The position numbers were made by a program, and so were the translations under genes. Positions 16,239 through 23,327 of a stretch of DNA of 45,592 bases are shown here, piece by piece. How positions within the stretch are numbered: the first letter of the stretch is position 1; each line of letters begins with the position of its first letter. The stretch is from assembly GCA_015057055.1 (NCBI GenBank), contig SVFE01000016.1, positions 1 to 45,592 of the forward strand, in the 5' to 3' direction. The notes beneath the pieces were generated by a model. The model saw only the letters and a program-made list of their open reading frames with translations, had not been told where the DNA came from and did no database searches. Source of the stretch: Lachnospiraceae bacterium (lineage in GTDB: Bacteria > Bacillota > Clostridia > Lachnospirales > Lachnospiraceae).

Positions 16239-16994
16239 TTATACCGGAATACTGATAATTTTTTTCGCCAGAAAAAATGCAGCTATATACACTCCCAGAA
16301 GCACCGTCATAATAATGATTCCTGTCACGTTATGATATAAGCTGTCAAAAAAGCCCGGCGAAGAAAAATCAATGTATAAAATGATTCCGAAGGGAACCAT
16401 ATTCATGATGCTTTGCTCATACTTTTTCGCGCTGACTAACGTTTCAATCTTCCGTTCCACTTCCATCTTGTCAAAAATCAAATCTGCCGTGGAACGCATC
16501 ATACCCGGCAAATCACCGCCGCTTCGTTTGGCAATCCGGAATACCTCCGCAAAATCTTCAATGTCCTTCAGACCGCTCCGTTTTGCAAAGTCCGTCAAAA
16601 TGTCTTCCAGATTCTGGTTATTATGCAGTTTCTTTTTTATCTGCAGCAATTCTTTTGCCATCAGCGATTTACTTCCAAAAAGCATTACCATATCCGCGTA
16701 GGACCGCATAAATGCATTTTCCACCGAGTAGCCGGCCTGCAGTCCCGCAATCAGGGAGCCCATGGTTTCTTTAAATTCCTGACGAAGCTTTTGTTTTTGC
16801 CGAAGCACACAATCCTTCTTTTTTTCCTTAAGGTAAAAATACAAAATTCCAAGCAATGGAAAAAACGCCGCTATAGATCGGTAAAACACATAGGAAATAA
16901 GCGCCGCAATACCGATGCCTTCCGCAGTATATCGCAGGAATTCCCCGGCAGAAAACCGATACTCGTCATAATGAACCAAGGCCGGCGTGGACAA
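16239..16994 (-). CDS. TadB-like pilus platform protein (T2SSF domain)
   Basis: About 250 residues with a type II secretion F domain: LRQEFKETMGSLIAGLQAGYSVENAF, FAEVFRIAKRSGGDLPGMMRSTADLI and two C-terminal membrane segments. TadB and TadC form the inner-membrane platform driven by TadA. The start is unclear. The frame is open back to an ATG at 17078 (no ribosome site, 113-bp overlap with tadA), and TTG codons at 17054 (AGGAGG nine bases upstream) and 16994 (AAGGG upstream, 29-bp overlap) are alternatives. I list 16994 because it leaves the family-like start ALVHYDEYRFSAGEFL and the smallest overlap. Confidence 0.82.
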   Translation of the reverse strand: MSTPALVHYDEYRFSAGEFLRYTAEGIGIAALISYVFYRSIAAFFPLLGILYFYLKEKKKDCVLRQKQKLRQEFKETMGSLIAGLQAGYSVENAFMRSYADMVMLFGSKSLMAKELLQIKKKLHNNQNLEDILTDFAKRSGLKDIEDFAEVFRIAKRSGGDLPGMMRSTADLIFDKMEVERKIETLVSAKKYEQSIMNMVPFGIILYIDFSSPGFFDSLYHNVTGIIIMTVLLGVYIAAFFLAKKIISIPV

Positions 16995-18186
16995 GTTTTC
17001 CCTTGTTTTGCAATGGATTTTTCTTTGCCAGCGTTCCTTTAATTTTTCCCCCAACTTCTCCTTCCTCCTCAAATTCATAAAGTACGGAGGTCTGAATCTG
17101 TCCGTCTATGTAATCCAAAACCTCTACAATTTGCAATACCTTCCGGCTTTTATCACGCAATCTTCCCAGATGTACAATAATATCTATTCCACCGGCAAGC
17201 TGCCCCCGAATGGCTGCAAGCGGCAACTCCATCCCCATAAGAATCATGGTCTCCAGTCTTGCCAGCATATCCCTGGCACTGTTGGCATGTCCTGTGGATA
17301 GGGAGCCGTCATGTCCTGTATTTAAAGCCTGAATCATATCAATCGCCTCACTCCCCCGGACCTCCCCAATCACCAGACGGTCCGGACGCATCCGGAGGCT
17401 GGATTTAATCAAATCCCGAATGGTTATTTCCATGCAACCTTCCACATTGGCATTCCTTGTTTCCAGCCGGACCAGATTGGCAACTCCCTGAATCTGCAGC
17501 TCCGCGCTGTCTTCAATGGTAATGATTCTTTCTTCCTTCGGAATAAAATCCGATAATGCGTTTAAAAATGTGGTTTTGCCGCTGCCCGTACCGCCACTGA
17601 TAAAGATGTTGTACCCTGCAATAACAAGCTTTTCCAAAAAAGCTACAACTTCCTCCGTAATCGCCCCAAACGCCAGCAAATCCTTCATCAAAATCGGTTT
17701 CTCCGGAAATCTTCGTATGGTTACAATGGGGCCGTTGAGTGCCACCGGAGCCATAACCACATTCACTCTGGAGCCGTCTTCCAATCTGGCATCCACGATG
17801 GGAGAGGCTTCATTTACCTGTCGGTTACATTTGGCCACAATTTGTTGAATTACATCTTCTAACTTTTCCTTACTTTCAAAATGCTTTTCCCACTCAGACA
17901 GTGTTCCGTCCCGTTCTACAAAAATATGGTCTTTGCCGTTAATCATGATTTCCGTAACCTTCGAATCATCCGTCAGCTCCTGCAGGACATCCAGCCTTCG
18001 AATGGCATAAAACAATTCCTTAGCCATCCTTTGATTTTCCGCATAACTAAGACCAAAGCGCCTTTTGTTATCCACCAAAAATTCATCAATCAGTTCTTTG
18101 ATTTCTTCATCATCGGATTCTTTCGTCAAATCCATTTTTTCGATGAATTCGCTTTTCACAAGAGGCCATGCTTTCTCATAATTCAT
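16966..18186 (-). CDS. tadA: TadA/CpaF-type pilus assembly ATPase
   Basis: A 406-residue secretion ATPase of the VirB11-like CpaF/TadA group that powers Flp pilus assembly. The N-terminal helical domain (1-110) is followed by RVNVVMAPVALNGPIVTIRRF. The Walker A GGTGSGKTT is at 198-206, the Asp box TIEDSAELQI at about 223-232, Walker B RLVIGEVRG at 270-278 and the His box TGHDGSLSTGHANSA after it. All catalytic elements are present. The start overlaps the end of the TadZ-like gene by 11 bp and the end overlaps tadB, so the genes are tightly coupled. Confidence 0.93.
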   Translation of the reverse strand: MNYEKAWPLVKSEFIEKMDLTKESDDEEIKELIDEFLVDNKRRFGLSYAENQRMAKELFYAIRRLDVLQELTDDSKVTEIMINGKDHIFVERDGTLSEWEKHFESKEKLEDVIQQIVAKCNRQVNEASPIVDARLEDGSRVNVVMAPVALNGPIVTIRRFPEKPILMKDLLAFGAITEEVVAFLEKLVIAGYNIFISGGTGSGKTTFLNALSDFIPKEERIITIEDSAELQIQGVANLVRLETRNANVEGCMEITIRDLIKSSLRMRPDRLVIGEVRGSEAIDMIQALNTGHDGSLSTGHANSARDMLARLETMILMGMELPLAAIRGQLAGGIDIIVHLGRLRDKSRKVLQIVEVLDYIDGQIQTSVLYEFEEEGEVGGKIKGTLAKKNPLQNKGKLVHAGLGSL

Positions 18187-19180
18187 CCTCTGCCTCCATT
18201 CTCTTGCGGATATAGATTGCCAGTTCCGAATACGGCAACTGTTCCATATCTGCCGGCAACTGTCTAAATAGCGGAAATTCCCACTTTTTGGTCTTATTCA
18301 TCACATCTTCATATTCATATTCTTTCAAAAGCATCTCGTACTGGTTCATTTTTGTGACGGCAATTCCGTCCTTTCTGGTTATGGTATACACCAGATTGCA
18401 TTCCCTCAAAACATTCAAAAGCCCCTGCACCATCTCGGATAAATCCAAAATAATATACTCATAGTTCCCTTCCTTTTTCAGGCTTTTTAAAAGTTTTATC
18501 CAATCCTCTTCCGTTACCGCCGCCAGGTCCATAAAGGAGAAGGATGGTGATATGTAGTCCAGGCCGTTAATATTGTTTACCATACTTCGCACGCGGTACA
18601 TCAAATCCTGCCCTTTGCCCCGCATCAGATACACCAAATCCGTAATGTCCTTTCCTTTCTCCGTATCCGGGTAAAGGGACAGACCGGAAAAGGGTTCAAA
18701 ATTCAGGTACAGCACCTCTTTCTTTTTCTTCGCCAATATCTGCCCCAGCAAAAGGGAAAACGAAGTTTGCAAACAGCGACCGATGGGTGTATAAACACCG
18801 ATAATCTTTGCCCGCTTTCCTCCGGATTCTTTTTCGCAAAACTCCGATTCTTCCGCATAGATTTTCAAAATAATCCGTTTAATGTCCTCTGCCGACTGAT
18901 ATTTTCGGATAAAAGGCCCGTCCGTTTCCTCCGATTCTTTTTCCTCCGTCAGAAAGGCAACCACAGCGCCCCGCATTTTTTCTTTTTCTGTTGCAAATTC
19001 CTCTCCCAAAAGTACCATGGCAAAATCCTTTTTTTGCATTGCTTTTTCCAGGGTACCCACATCTTTGTATGCATCCGTTGCAAAGGGAAACGTAGCCGCC
19101 TCCTCCAATGCTTCCTGCAATCGGAACACATACTCTTCATCCCTGTGACATATCGCCAACCACCTTTTTTTCAATACCAT
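18176..19180 (-). CDS. TadZ-like (MinD/ParA-related) localisation protein
   Basis: About 334 residues from the ATG at 19180; a TTG at 19174 overlapping the upstream stop (TTGA) with better spacing to GGAGG is an equally good start. The first 120 residues form a receiver-like domain (WLAICHRDEEYVFRLQEAL ... DFAMVLLGEEF). A MinD-like fold follows, with AKIIGVYTPIGRCLQTSFSLLLGQILA in the Walker A place but no lysine in the expected GKT, then VLYLNFEPFSG and YEYIILDLSEM. This resembles atypical TadZ ATPases that place the Tad machine at a cell site. Nucleotide hydrolysis is doubtful given the altered P-loop. Confidence 0.75.
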   Translation of the reverse strand: MVLKKRWLAICHRDEEYVFRLQEALEEAATFPFATDAYKDVGTLEKAMQKKDFAMVLLGEEFATEKEKMRGAVVAFLTEEKESEETDGPFIRKYQSAEDIKRIILKIYAEESEFCEKESGGKRAKIIGVYTPIGRCLQTSFSLLLGQILAKKKKEVLYLNFEPFSGLSLYPDTEKGKDITDLVYLMRGKGQDLMYRVRSMVNNINGLDYISPSFSFMDLAAVTEEDWIKLLKSLKKEGNYEYIILDLSEMVQGLLNVLRECNLVYTITRKDGIAVTKMNQYEMLLKEYEYEDVMNKTKKWEFPLFRQLPADMEQLPYSELAIYIRKRMEAEDEL

Positions 19181-19593
19181 CCCTCCATTTTCATAAAATA
19201 GGCCAACGCAACGGAAATACTGTAATGAATAACGATTCTCTTTTTTTCTTCTCTGATTATTTGAAAAATGCGGACGAAACATCCGTGAACTGCACCAATA
19301 AGAAGTGATGCAACAAGAATTTGCAGACAAAAAGAAAAATTATGAAATGCGGCAATCAGGGCAAACAGTTTGATATCACCGCCGCCCAGTGCCCTTATTT
19401 TGAATAACGGAACCAGCATTACAAACATTCCCGCAGCCCGCAGGCCGGAATACAACATTCCCGGCGGACCGTCCTGCCAAAGGCTAAAAAGCAGAACCGC
19501 CGCCAGTCCTGTCAAAATCAAAGCATTGGGAATCTTAAAGCTTCTTACATCGAAGATCACACACAGCAATAAAAACCCAAATAATCCATGCAT
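19171..19593 (-). CDS. Prepilin peptidase, A24 family (second copy, first gene of Tad operon)
   Basis: A 140-residue polytopic protein with the two catalytic aspartates: Asp15 in VIFDVRSFKIPNAL and Asp73 in ALGGGDIKLF. It is short, as in TadV/CpaA, and lacks the N-terminal methylase domain of PilD. It is the first gene after the operon promoter and leader. Having two peptidases in one operon is unusual: this copy keeps the RSFKIPN motif standard in the family, whereas the copy at 11736-12185 has the divergent ILYQRLPEK. Confidence 0.85.
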   Translation of the reverse strand: MHGLFGFLLLCVIFDVRSFKIPNALILTGLAAVLLFSLWQDGPPGMLYSGLRAAGMFVMLVPLFKIRALGGGDIKLFALIAAFHNFSFCLQILVASLLIGAVHGCFVRIFQIIREEKKRIVIHYSISVALAYFMKMEGWY

Positions 19594-19830
19594 ACTCTCA
19601 CGCTTCCTTTCTCATTTACCCGGCATCCGAAAAAACCGCTTTTACACGCTAAAATTTCTACGCATCATATCGAAAAACATTTCTAAATAGTTCCAAAAAA
19701 AGTATCAAAAAAACACATCGAACACATTCGAAAACTTGAAAGGACTCATCTTTATGCTAACCGGGACAAACCTGTTCTAAATGATTCAAGAAAAGAATCA
19801 CAGGTATGCAGAAGACCTCTGCTTTGATTA
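19594..19830 (-). promoter_or_regulatory. Structured leader of the Tad operon
   Basis: About 235 nt of untranslated leader between the predicted transcription start (about 19830) and the first gene. Near the 5' end the minus strand folds into GCAGA-GGTCT-TCTGC (19822-19808), then ACCTG ... CAGGT (19804-19800 with 19774-19770) enclosing a TGATTC-7nt-GAATCA hairpin (19800-19782). The next 40 nt contain TTTGTCCCGG and GATGAGTCC. Further down a short TCGAA/TTCGA hairpin is followed by a run of T (about 19723-19705), which may be a weak terminator. I do not recognise a known riboswitch class. No gene is seen in this stretch. Confidence 0.55.
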
Positions 19831-19836
19831 AACTGA

Positions 19837-19865
19837 ATATTAGCACACATCAATTTTTTTGTAAA
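19837..19865 (-). promoter_or_regulatory. Promoter of the Tad operon
   Basis: Minus-strand -35 TTTACA (19865-19860), 17-bp spacer, -10 TAATAT (19842-19837). This is a good sigma-A type match about 245 bp upstream of the first pilus gene, in otherwise AT-rich noncoding DNA. Confidence 0.65.
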
Positions 19866-19980
19866 TATAAAAATTATTTTTTCTGATATTTTCTCTCCCT
19901 TCTGCAAATACTATCTTCGAAAGCATTTGCTTTCTTCAAATAAATTCCGAGGTTTTTCGGATGTTTTATGGGAGGTTACT

Positions 19981-20166
19981 ATGGATGGTTTTTCCGGAAT
20001 GCTTTCCTATAACGTAGTCATCGGAACAGAACTGAAGCGCAAAAGCGAAGAAGAAAAAACCGATTTGCCGGAAGCAAAGCAAAACGTGGAAATCGACACC
20101 CTTTTAGGAGCCAGGGCCAATTTTCTAAGCAGCCGGGAGCGCTCCGATTATTTGCGCAGCAGGTAA
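19981..20166 (+). CDS. Small acidic/basic protein of unknown function, 61 residues
   Basis: The ATG at 19981 has a GGGAGG ribosome binding site five bases upstream (GGGAGG-TTACT-ATG), which decides the start over an in-frame ATG at 19927. The protein begins MDGFSGMLSYNVVIGTELKR, has a charged middle (KSEEEKTDLPEAKQNVEID) and ends LLGARANFLSSRERSDYLRSR. It has no membrane segment or signal peptide. I do not recognise it. It is transcribed divergently from the Tad operon and closed by a strong terminator, so it is a separate single-gene unit. Confidence 0.65.
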   Translation: MDGFSGMLSYNVVIGTELKRKSEEEKTDLPEAKQNVEIDTLLGARANFLSSRERSDYLRSR

Positions 20167-20169
20167 AAA

Positions 20170-20208
20170 ATCGGCACAGCCTTTTTTTTGCGAAAGGACT
20201 GTGCCGGT
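20170..20208. terminator. Bidirectional rho-independent terminator
   Basis: ATCGGCACAG pairs with CTGTGCCGGT (10 pairs, one G-U) around a loop. On the plus strand a T-rich run follows (serving the 61-residue protein gene); on the minus strand TTTTTT follows (serving the DUF3169-like gene that ends at 20247). Confidence 0.85.
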
Positions 20209-20246
20209 TTCTTTTTCTTTTTTTCTTTTATTTCTCTTGTTTTCTC

Positions 20247-21053
20247 TTATTTTCCCACTTTCATTGCTTCGATCTGGTACACCAGGAAGGTGGAAATCCA
20301 AATAATTCCCAGCACGAAGTGGCCCACCAGACCGATTTCAAACATCATTCCCGCGATGGTAAGCAAAATCCAGAGTACGGTGCAGATTTTATTCAAAAAG
20401 GTGAATGCCTTGTAGGAGCATTGTCCGATTTGAATCCGCTGCGCTTCATCACAGCTTTCAAGCCATTTTTCCTGGAATTTTTTGTCATAAATGCTGCCCT
20501 GCTTTTCCGGATTGATTTCTTTTACAATATTTACAATCTTTCCTTGCATAACAACAGACGCAACCATATCAAATAAAAACAGCAATGTGGTGGCCAGGGA
20601 AATAACGCGGCCTGCGCCGTCATAGAGCATATTTTGCTCATAAATCATATACGCTGCCACGGAATAAAGCACATAGTTTCCGTACAGGAAGATATTGGAG
20701 AAAAACAGACTCTTTTCAATCTCATTTTCCGCGATTTCAATGTTTTCTTCGCTTTTGTCAGCGCTCCACAGCTTTTTCCCTTTTTTGTAGTAATAAACGC
20801 AAATTGGAAAAACCGTTACCGTAAATACCGCCAGCAGAATCTGAGCCGGAAGCACCATTCCTTTTTGCAACTGCAGCCAGGCCAGGGCAAAAGACTCTTC
20901 ACCGCTTGATTCCATATTAAACTTTATCGCAGAAACTATTCCGCCGATAATCATTCCGGCAATCAAGGATACCACCATCATGATAATAAAGGGTTTCATC
21001 GCCTTTTTATCTTCTTTTTTTATCTCTTCTACTTTCGTCTCTTCCGAACTCAT
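20247..21053 (-). CDS. DUF3169-like integral membrane protein
   Basis: A 268-residue protein with about six membrane segments: 20-42 (FIIMMVVSLIAGMIIGGIVS), 62-86, 117-138, 144-168, 222-240 and 244-263. A charged N-terminus (SSEETKVEEIKKEDKK) and a cytoplasmic loop with GKIVNIVKEINPEKQGSIYDKKFQEKWLESCDEAQ are features I associate with DUF3169 proteins encoded beside small XRE regulators. It follows the XRE gene by 24 bp with an AAAAGGAGAG ribosome site. Function is unknown; the gene pair pattern suggests a regulator controlling its membrane partner. Confidence 0.75.
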   Translation of the reverse strand: MSSEETKVEEIKKEDKKAMKPFIIMMVVSLIAGMIIGGIVSAIKFNMESSGEESFALAWLQLQKGMVLPAQILLAVFTVTVFPICVYYYKKGKKLWSADKSEENIEIAENEIEKSLFFSNIFLYGNYVLYSVAAYMIYEQNMLYDGAGRVISLATTLLFLFDMVASVVMQGKIVNIVKEINPEKQGSIYDKKFQEKWLESCDEAQRIQIGQCSYKAFTFLNKICTVLWILLTIAGMMFEIGLVGHFVLGIIWISTFLVYQIEAMKVGK

Positions 21054-21077
21054 TTTGTACTCTCCTTTTCTTTCGCC

Positions 21078-21287
21078 TTATACATCGTCTTCCGTTAAAA
21101 TAAAAATTTCTTCCACGGAGGTTTCAAAATACTGTGCAATTTTTAACGCCAGCGTCACCGAAGGGGAATAATCCCCCCGTTCAATCAGGCTGATGGTCTG
21201 CCGGCTGGCGCCCACCAGCTTTCCCAGATCCTGCTGGTTTATATCTTTTTTTGCCCGAAATTCCTTCAGACGGTTTTCCAATGGCAT
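21078..21287 (-). CDS. XRE-family HTH regulator (small, 69 residues)
   Basis: A stand-alone Cro/C1-type helix-turn-helix protein. NRLKEFRAKKDINQQDLGKLVGASRQTISLIERG spans the five-helix core, with recognition helix around SRQTISLIERG (28-38), ending in the acidic FILTEDDV. It belongs to the group of short XRE proteins next to DUF3169-like genes. An AAAGGAGG site lies upstream. It is in line with the CPBP gene (36-bp gap) and the DUF3169-like gene, so the three probably form one transcript from the promoter at 22409-22437; the palindromes there are its likely operators. Confidence 0.88.
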   Translation of the reverse strand: MPLENRLKEFRAKKDINQQDLGKLVGASRQTISLIERGDYSPSVTLALKIAQYFETSVEEIFILTEDDV

Positions 21288-21308
21288 GGGACTGCCTCCT
21301 TTTTTTGG

Positions 21309-21334
21309 TTTTAGCTATCCATTTTAGCTATACA
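21309..21334. repeat. Two 13-bp direct repeats at the end of the CPBP gene
   Basis: TTTTAGCTATCCA and TTTTAGCTATACA lie head to tail at 21309-21321 and 21322-21334, differing at one base. They overlap the CPBP stop codon and the space before the XRE ribosome binding site. They could be a regulator half-site pair or a simple duplication. Confidence 0.5.
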
Positions 21335-22328
21335 TCATAATAATACCGACATAATAAATCACAAACATAACCAATGTCTCGAGATAGAAGAAAATCATTC
21401 CGCCGTTGGCAAAAGCATATTTTCTTGCCAGTCGCTTCTCCTCCTGCATGGGACGAGGCATAAAATAAAACTTTTTGAGGTTACAGAAAAACAAAACCAC
21501 ACCAATCAGAGCGCATAATGCAAGGAACCCTGTCCATGCCATATACAGCGAAATAGCCGGGAAAATGTCTATAAACAACCGAAGCCCTTCCTCCATGGTT
21601 TCTTCGTAGCTAAGCATGTTCATGCAATTCATAAACTTATCCATCGGCATATTTTGCATAAGCAGTACCGTTCCTACCGAGGATACCAGATTGATAATCA
21701 TGTGGAACAAAATGGTGTACCACACCTTTCCGGTCCGGATATAGATGTATGCCCAGAAAATACCGAGGCCGGTTGCAAAAAAGAACTGGGAAAAATTTCC
21801 GTGAAACAGACCAAACATCAGGCCGGAAGCAACTATCGCTACTCCTTCTCCGTACTTTACCGTACGGTCGATAAGGAGCTTACGGAAAATCAATTCTTCA
21901 AAAATCGGTGCCAGAATTCCTACCACCAGAACACGGGGAATGGTGTCGGAAAACAGCATCAGTTCCATAAGAGGATTGGCATTCAGAGCATCGGCGGAAC
22001 TGCCGAAAAGCATCAGGATAAACATGGTCAGGTAACTGCCGATCAGGGAACCTACCCCGCAGATACCGGCGCCGATAAATACGCATACCACAAAGCTTTT
22101 AAAGCTCATTTTCTTCTTTTCCAAAGTTTCTTTTTCCCTTTTTCCGAGGATTACCACCAAAAACGGAAATCCGATTACGTAGATGGATACTACGGTAAGC
22201 GCCCACACAAACAAAGGGTGTGAGATTACGGATTCCGGCAAAAATAACTGCAAAACAATCTGTACCGCGTTTACCAAAATAGCAAACAACGCGTATTTCC
22301 AACCGATTTGTGAATATAGATTCTTCAT
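21324..22328 (-). CDS. CPBP-family intramembrane metalloprotease
   Basis: About 334 residues from the ATG at 22328 (GAGGAGG ribosome site), preferred over an in-frame upstream start at 22370. It has roughly eight membrane segments and the three Abi/CPBP motifs: EELIFRKLLIDR (paired glutamates then R), LFHGNFSQFF (FxxxH), and ILFHMIINLVSS (HxxxN/D). Members process membrane substrates or act in bacteriocin self-immunity, but the substrate cannot be read from the sequence. It is the first gene after the triple-palindrome promoter and heads the CPBP/XRE/DUF3169-like operon. Confidence 0.88.
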   Translation of the reverse strand: MKNLYSQIGWKYALFAILVNAVQIVLQLFLPESVISHPLFVWALTVVSIYVIGFPFLVVILGKREKETLEKKKMSFKSFVVCVFIGAGICGVGSLIGSYLTMFILMLFGSSADALNANPLMELMLFSDTIPRVLVVGILAPIFEELIFRKLLIDRTVKYGEGVAIVASGLMFGLFHGNFSQFFFATGLGIFWAYIYIRTGKVWYTILFHMIINLVSSVGTVLLMQNMPMDKFMNCMNMLSYEETMEEGLRLFIDIFPAISLYMAWTGFLALCALIGVVLFFCNLKKFYFMPRPMQEEKRLARKYAFANGGMIFFYLETLVMFVIYYVGIIMMYS

Positions 22329-22364
22329 AATAAATTTCCTCCTCATTCCTCTCTTTCTACACCA

Positions 22365-22437
22365 TGACAACCTCTCTTGTCATTTTGACAACTTTTCTTG
22401 TCATCCCAAATATAGCATTGACAACTTTCTTTGTCAA
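22365..22437. promoter_or_regulatory. Three 18-bp operator-like palindromes, TGACAA-N6-TTGTCA
   Basis: Perfect six-base arms occur three times: 22365-22382, 22386-22403 and 22419-22436. Starts are 21 and 33 bp apart, close to two and three helical turns, so bound dimers would lie on one face of the DNA. The third copy covers the -35 box of the CPBP operon promoter and reaches toward the divergent DUF2508 gene promoter. The likely binder is the XRE protein at 21078-21287. Confidence 0.75.
22409..22437 (-). promoter_or_regulatory. Promoter of the CPBP/XRE/DUF3169-like operon
   Basis: Minus-strand consensus -35 TTGACA (22437-22432), 17-bp spacer, -10 TATATT (22414-22409). The -35 and spacer are embedded in the third palindrome and the other two lie downstream of the -10, an arrangement expected for repression. 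Confidence 0.75.
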
Positions 22438-22525
22438 CACCCTTTTTGTATAATTTTTCCTTTTCCGGACTATACTGTAAAAATAAATGCTTTTACAAGT
22501 AAATTCTTTCGGAAAGGACCAGAAT

Positions 22526-22810
22526 ATGAGAATCAATTTCAGCCGGCGAAACTTTAACGACCCATATAAAAAAGCTCCCCAGGGGAGCCTTATGCACGAT
22601 ATAGAAAAAACGAGATATGCCTTGGAAAACGCTTACGCAGGCTTTGACGAAGCCACCGACCCGGATTTAATCGACTGCTATATTTACGAAGTCAATTCTC
22701 TCCTCAAGCGCTACAAATACTTAATGGAACAGGCAGCCGGTCAAAACCCGCTGCCTGAAGAAGACGCCGTTTGTGCCTCTGCCGACCTAGACAAAAAATC
22801 CCCGGTTTGA
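22526..22810 (+). CDS. DUF2508 (YaaL-like) small protein
   Basis: A 94-residue protein from the ATG at 22526, preceded by GGAAAGGA; the open frame begins earlier at 22487 without a site. Residues 23-67 carry the DUF2508 pattern: DIEKTRYALENAYAGFDEAT, then DPDLIDCYIYEVNSLLKRYKYLMEQA. In Bacillus and clostridia yaaL-type genes sit near recR and bofA, but neither is here. It is divergent from the CPBP operon, and its end overlaps the end of fliS by 24 bp, tail to tail. Function is unknown. Confidence 0.8.
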   Translation: MRINFSRRNFNDPYKKAPQGSLMHDIEKTRYALENAYAGFDEATDPDLIDCYIYEVNSLLKRYKYLMEQAAGQNPLPEEDAVCASADLDKKSPV

Positions 22811-23263
22811 AGGCGCATTACTGCTTTCCGTTATTTGATTTCGTCCGTAGGTCATCCCTGCATACACGGTTTCTGTATTGCCCATAAGGGCCGGGGATGA
22901 ATCCATGCGGGCTACCTCCCGGTAGGACGCATTTAACCTGGAAATTACTTTTTCCACTTCAGAAAGCGGCTCTATGCTTTGCTTTACCTGCGCTGCAATC
23001 AGCTGCCGCTCCGTGTAACGGTACAATTCATAAATGTGACCTGCGATTTCATAATTCCGGTTCAGGGAATGAATTAATTCACTAAGACATGCCCGTGCTT
23101 TCCGGATGGCCTCTCCGAAGGCTGCTTTACCTTCGCCGCCGGTAAATGCGTTTTTTGCATCTTCGGTATACGCCAGAAGCATATCACACAAAATAACAAT
23201 GGTTTCGCTCTTATTGGCATTGGTAATGCGGAGCGTAAATTCCTGCTTCATTTCTTTTGTCAT
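22787..23263 (-). CDS. fliS: Flagellar export chaperone FliS-like
   Basis: A 158-residue helical protein. The central region (KARACLSELIHSLNRNYEIAG ... LYRYTERQLIAAQVKQSIEPLSEVEKVISRLNASYREV) matches the FliS pattern, in which L.EL...LN...I...L..LY.Y....L..A preceded by a helical hairpin binds the C-terminus of flagellin and prevents early polymerisation. The N-terminus (TLRITNANKSETIVILCDMLLAYTEDA) differs from the usual MN..Y...q..tasp form, and the ~35-residue tail is extra, so it is a divergent member. It lies 64 bp downstream of flagellin with no clear terminator between. Confidence 0.75.
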   Translation of the reverse strand: MTKEMKQEFTLRITNANKSETIVILCDMLLAYTEDAKNAFTGGEGKAAFGEAIRKARACLSELIHSLNRNYEIAGHIYELYRYTERQLIAAQVKQSIEPLSEVEKVISRLNASYREVARMDSSPALMGNTETVYAGMTYGRNQITESSNAPSNRGFFV

Positions 23264-23327
23264 GGAGACTGCACCTTTCTTTCGTTTCCGGTTTTCCTTC
23301 CGCGATTCCTTATTTTACTGCTGCTTT

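Noticed and set aside
19735-19760. Hammerhead-ribozyme-like GATGAGTCC
   Set aside because: The required CUGAUGA and GAAA core with flanking stems is not complete.
19705-19830. c-di-GMP riboswitch in the Tad leader
   Set aside because: The expected conserved cores of class I and class II as I remember them are not present, although the setting would suit one. Left as an unclassified leader.
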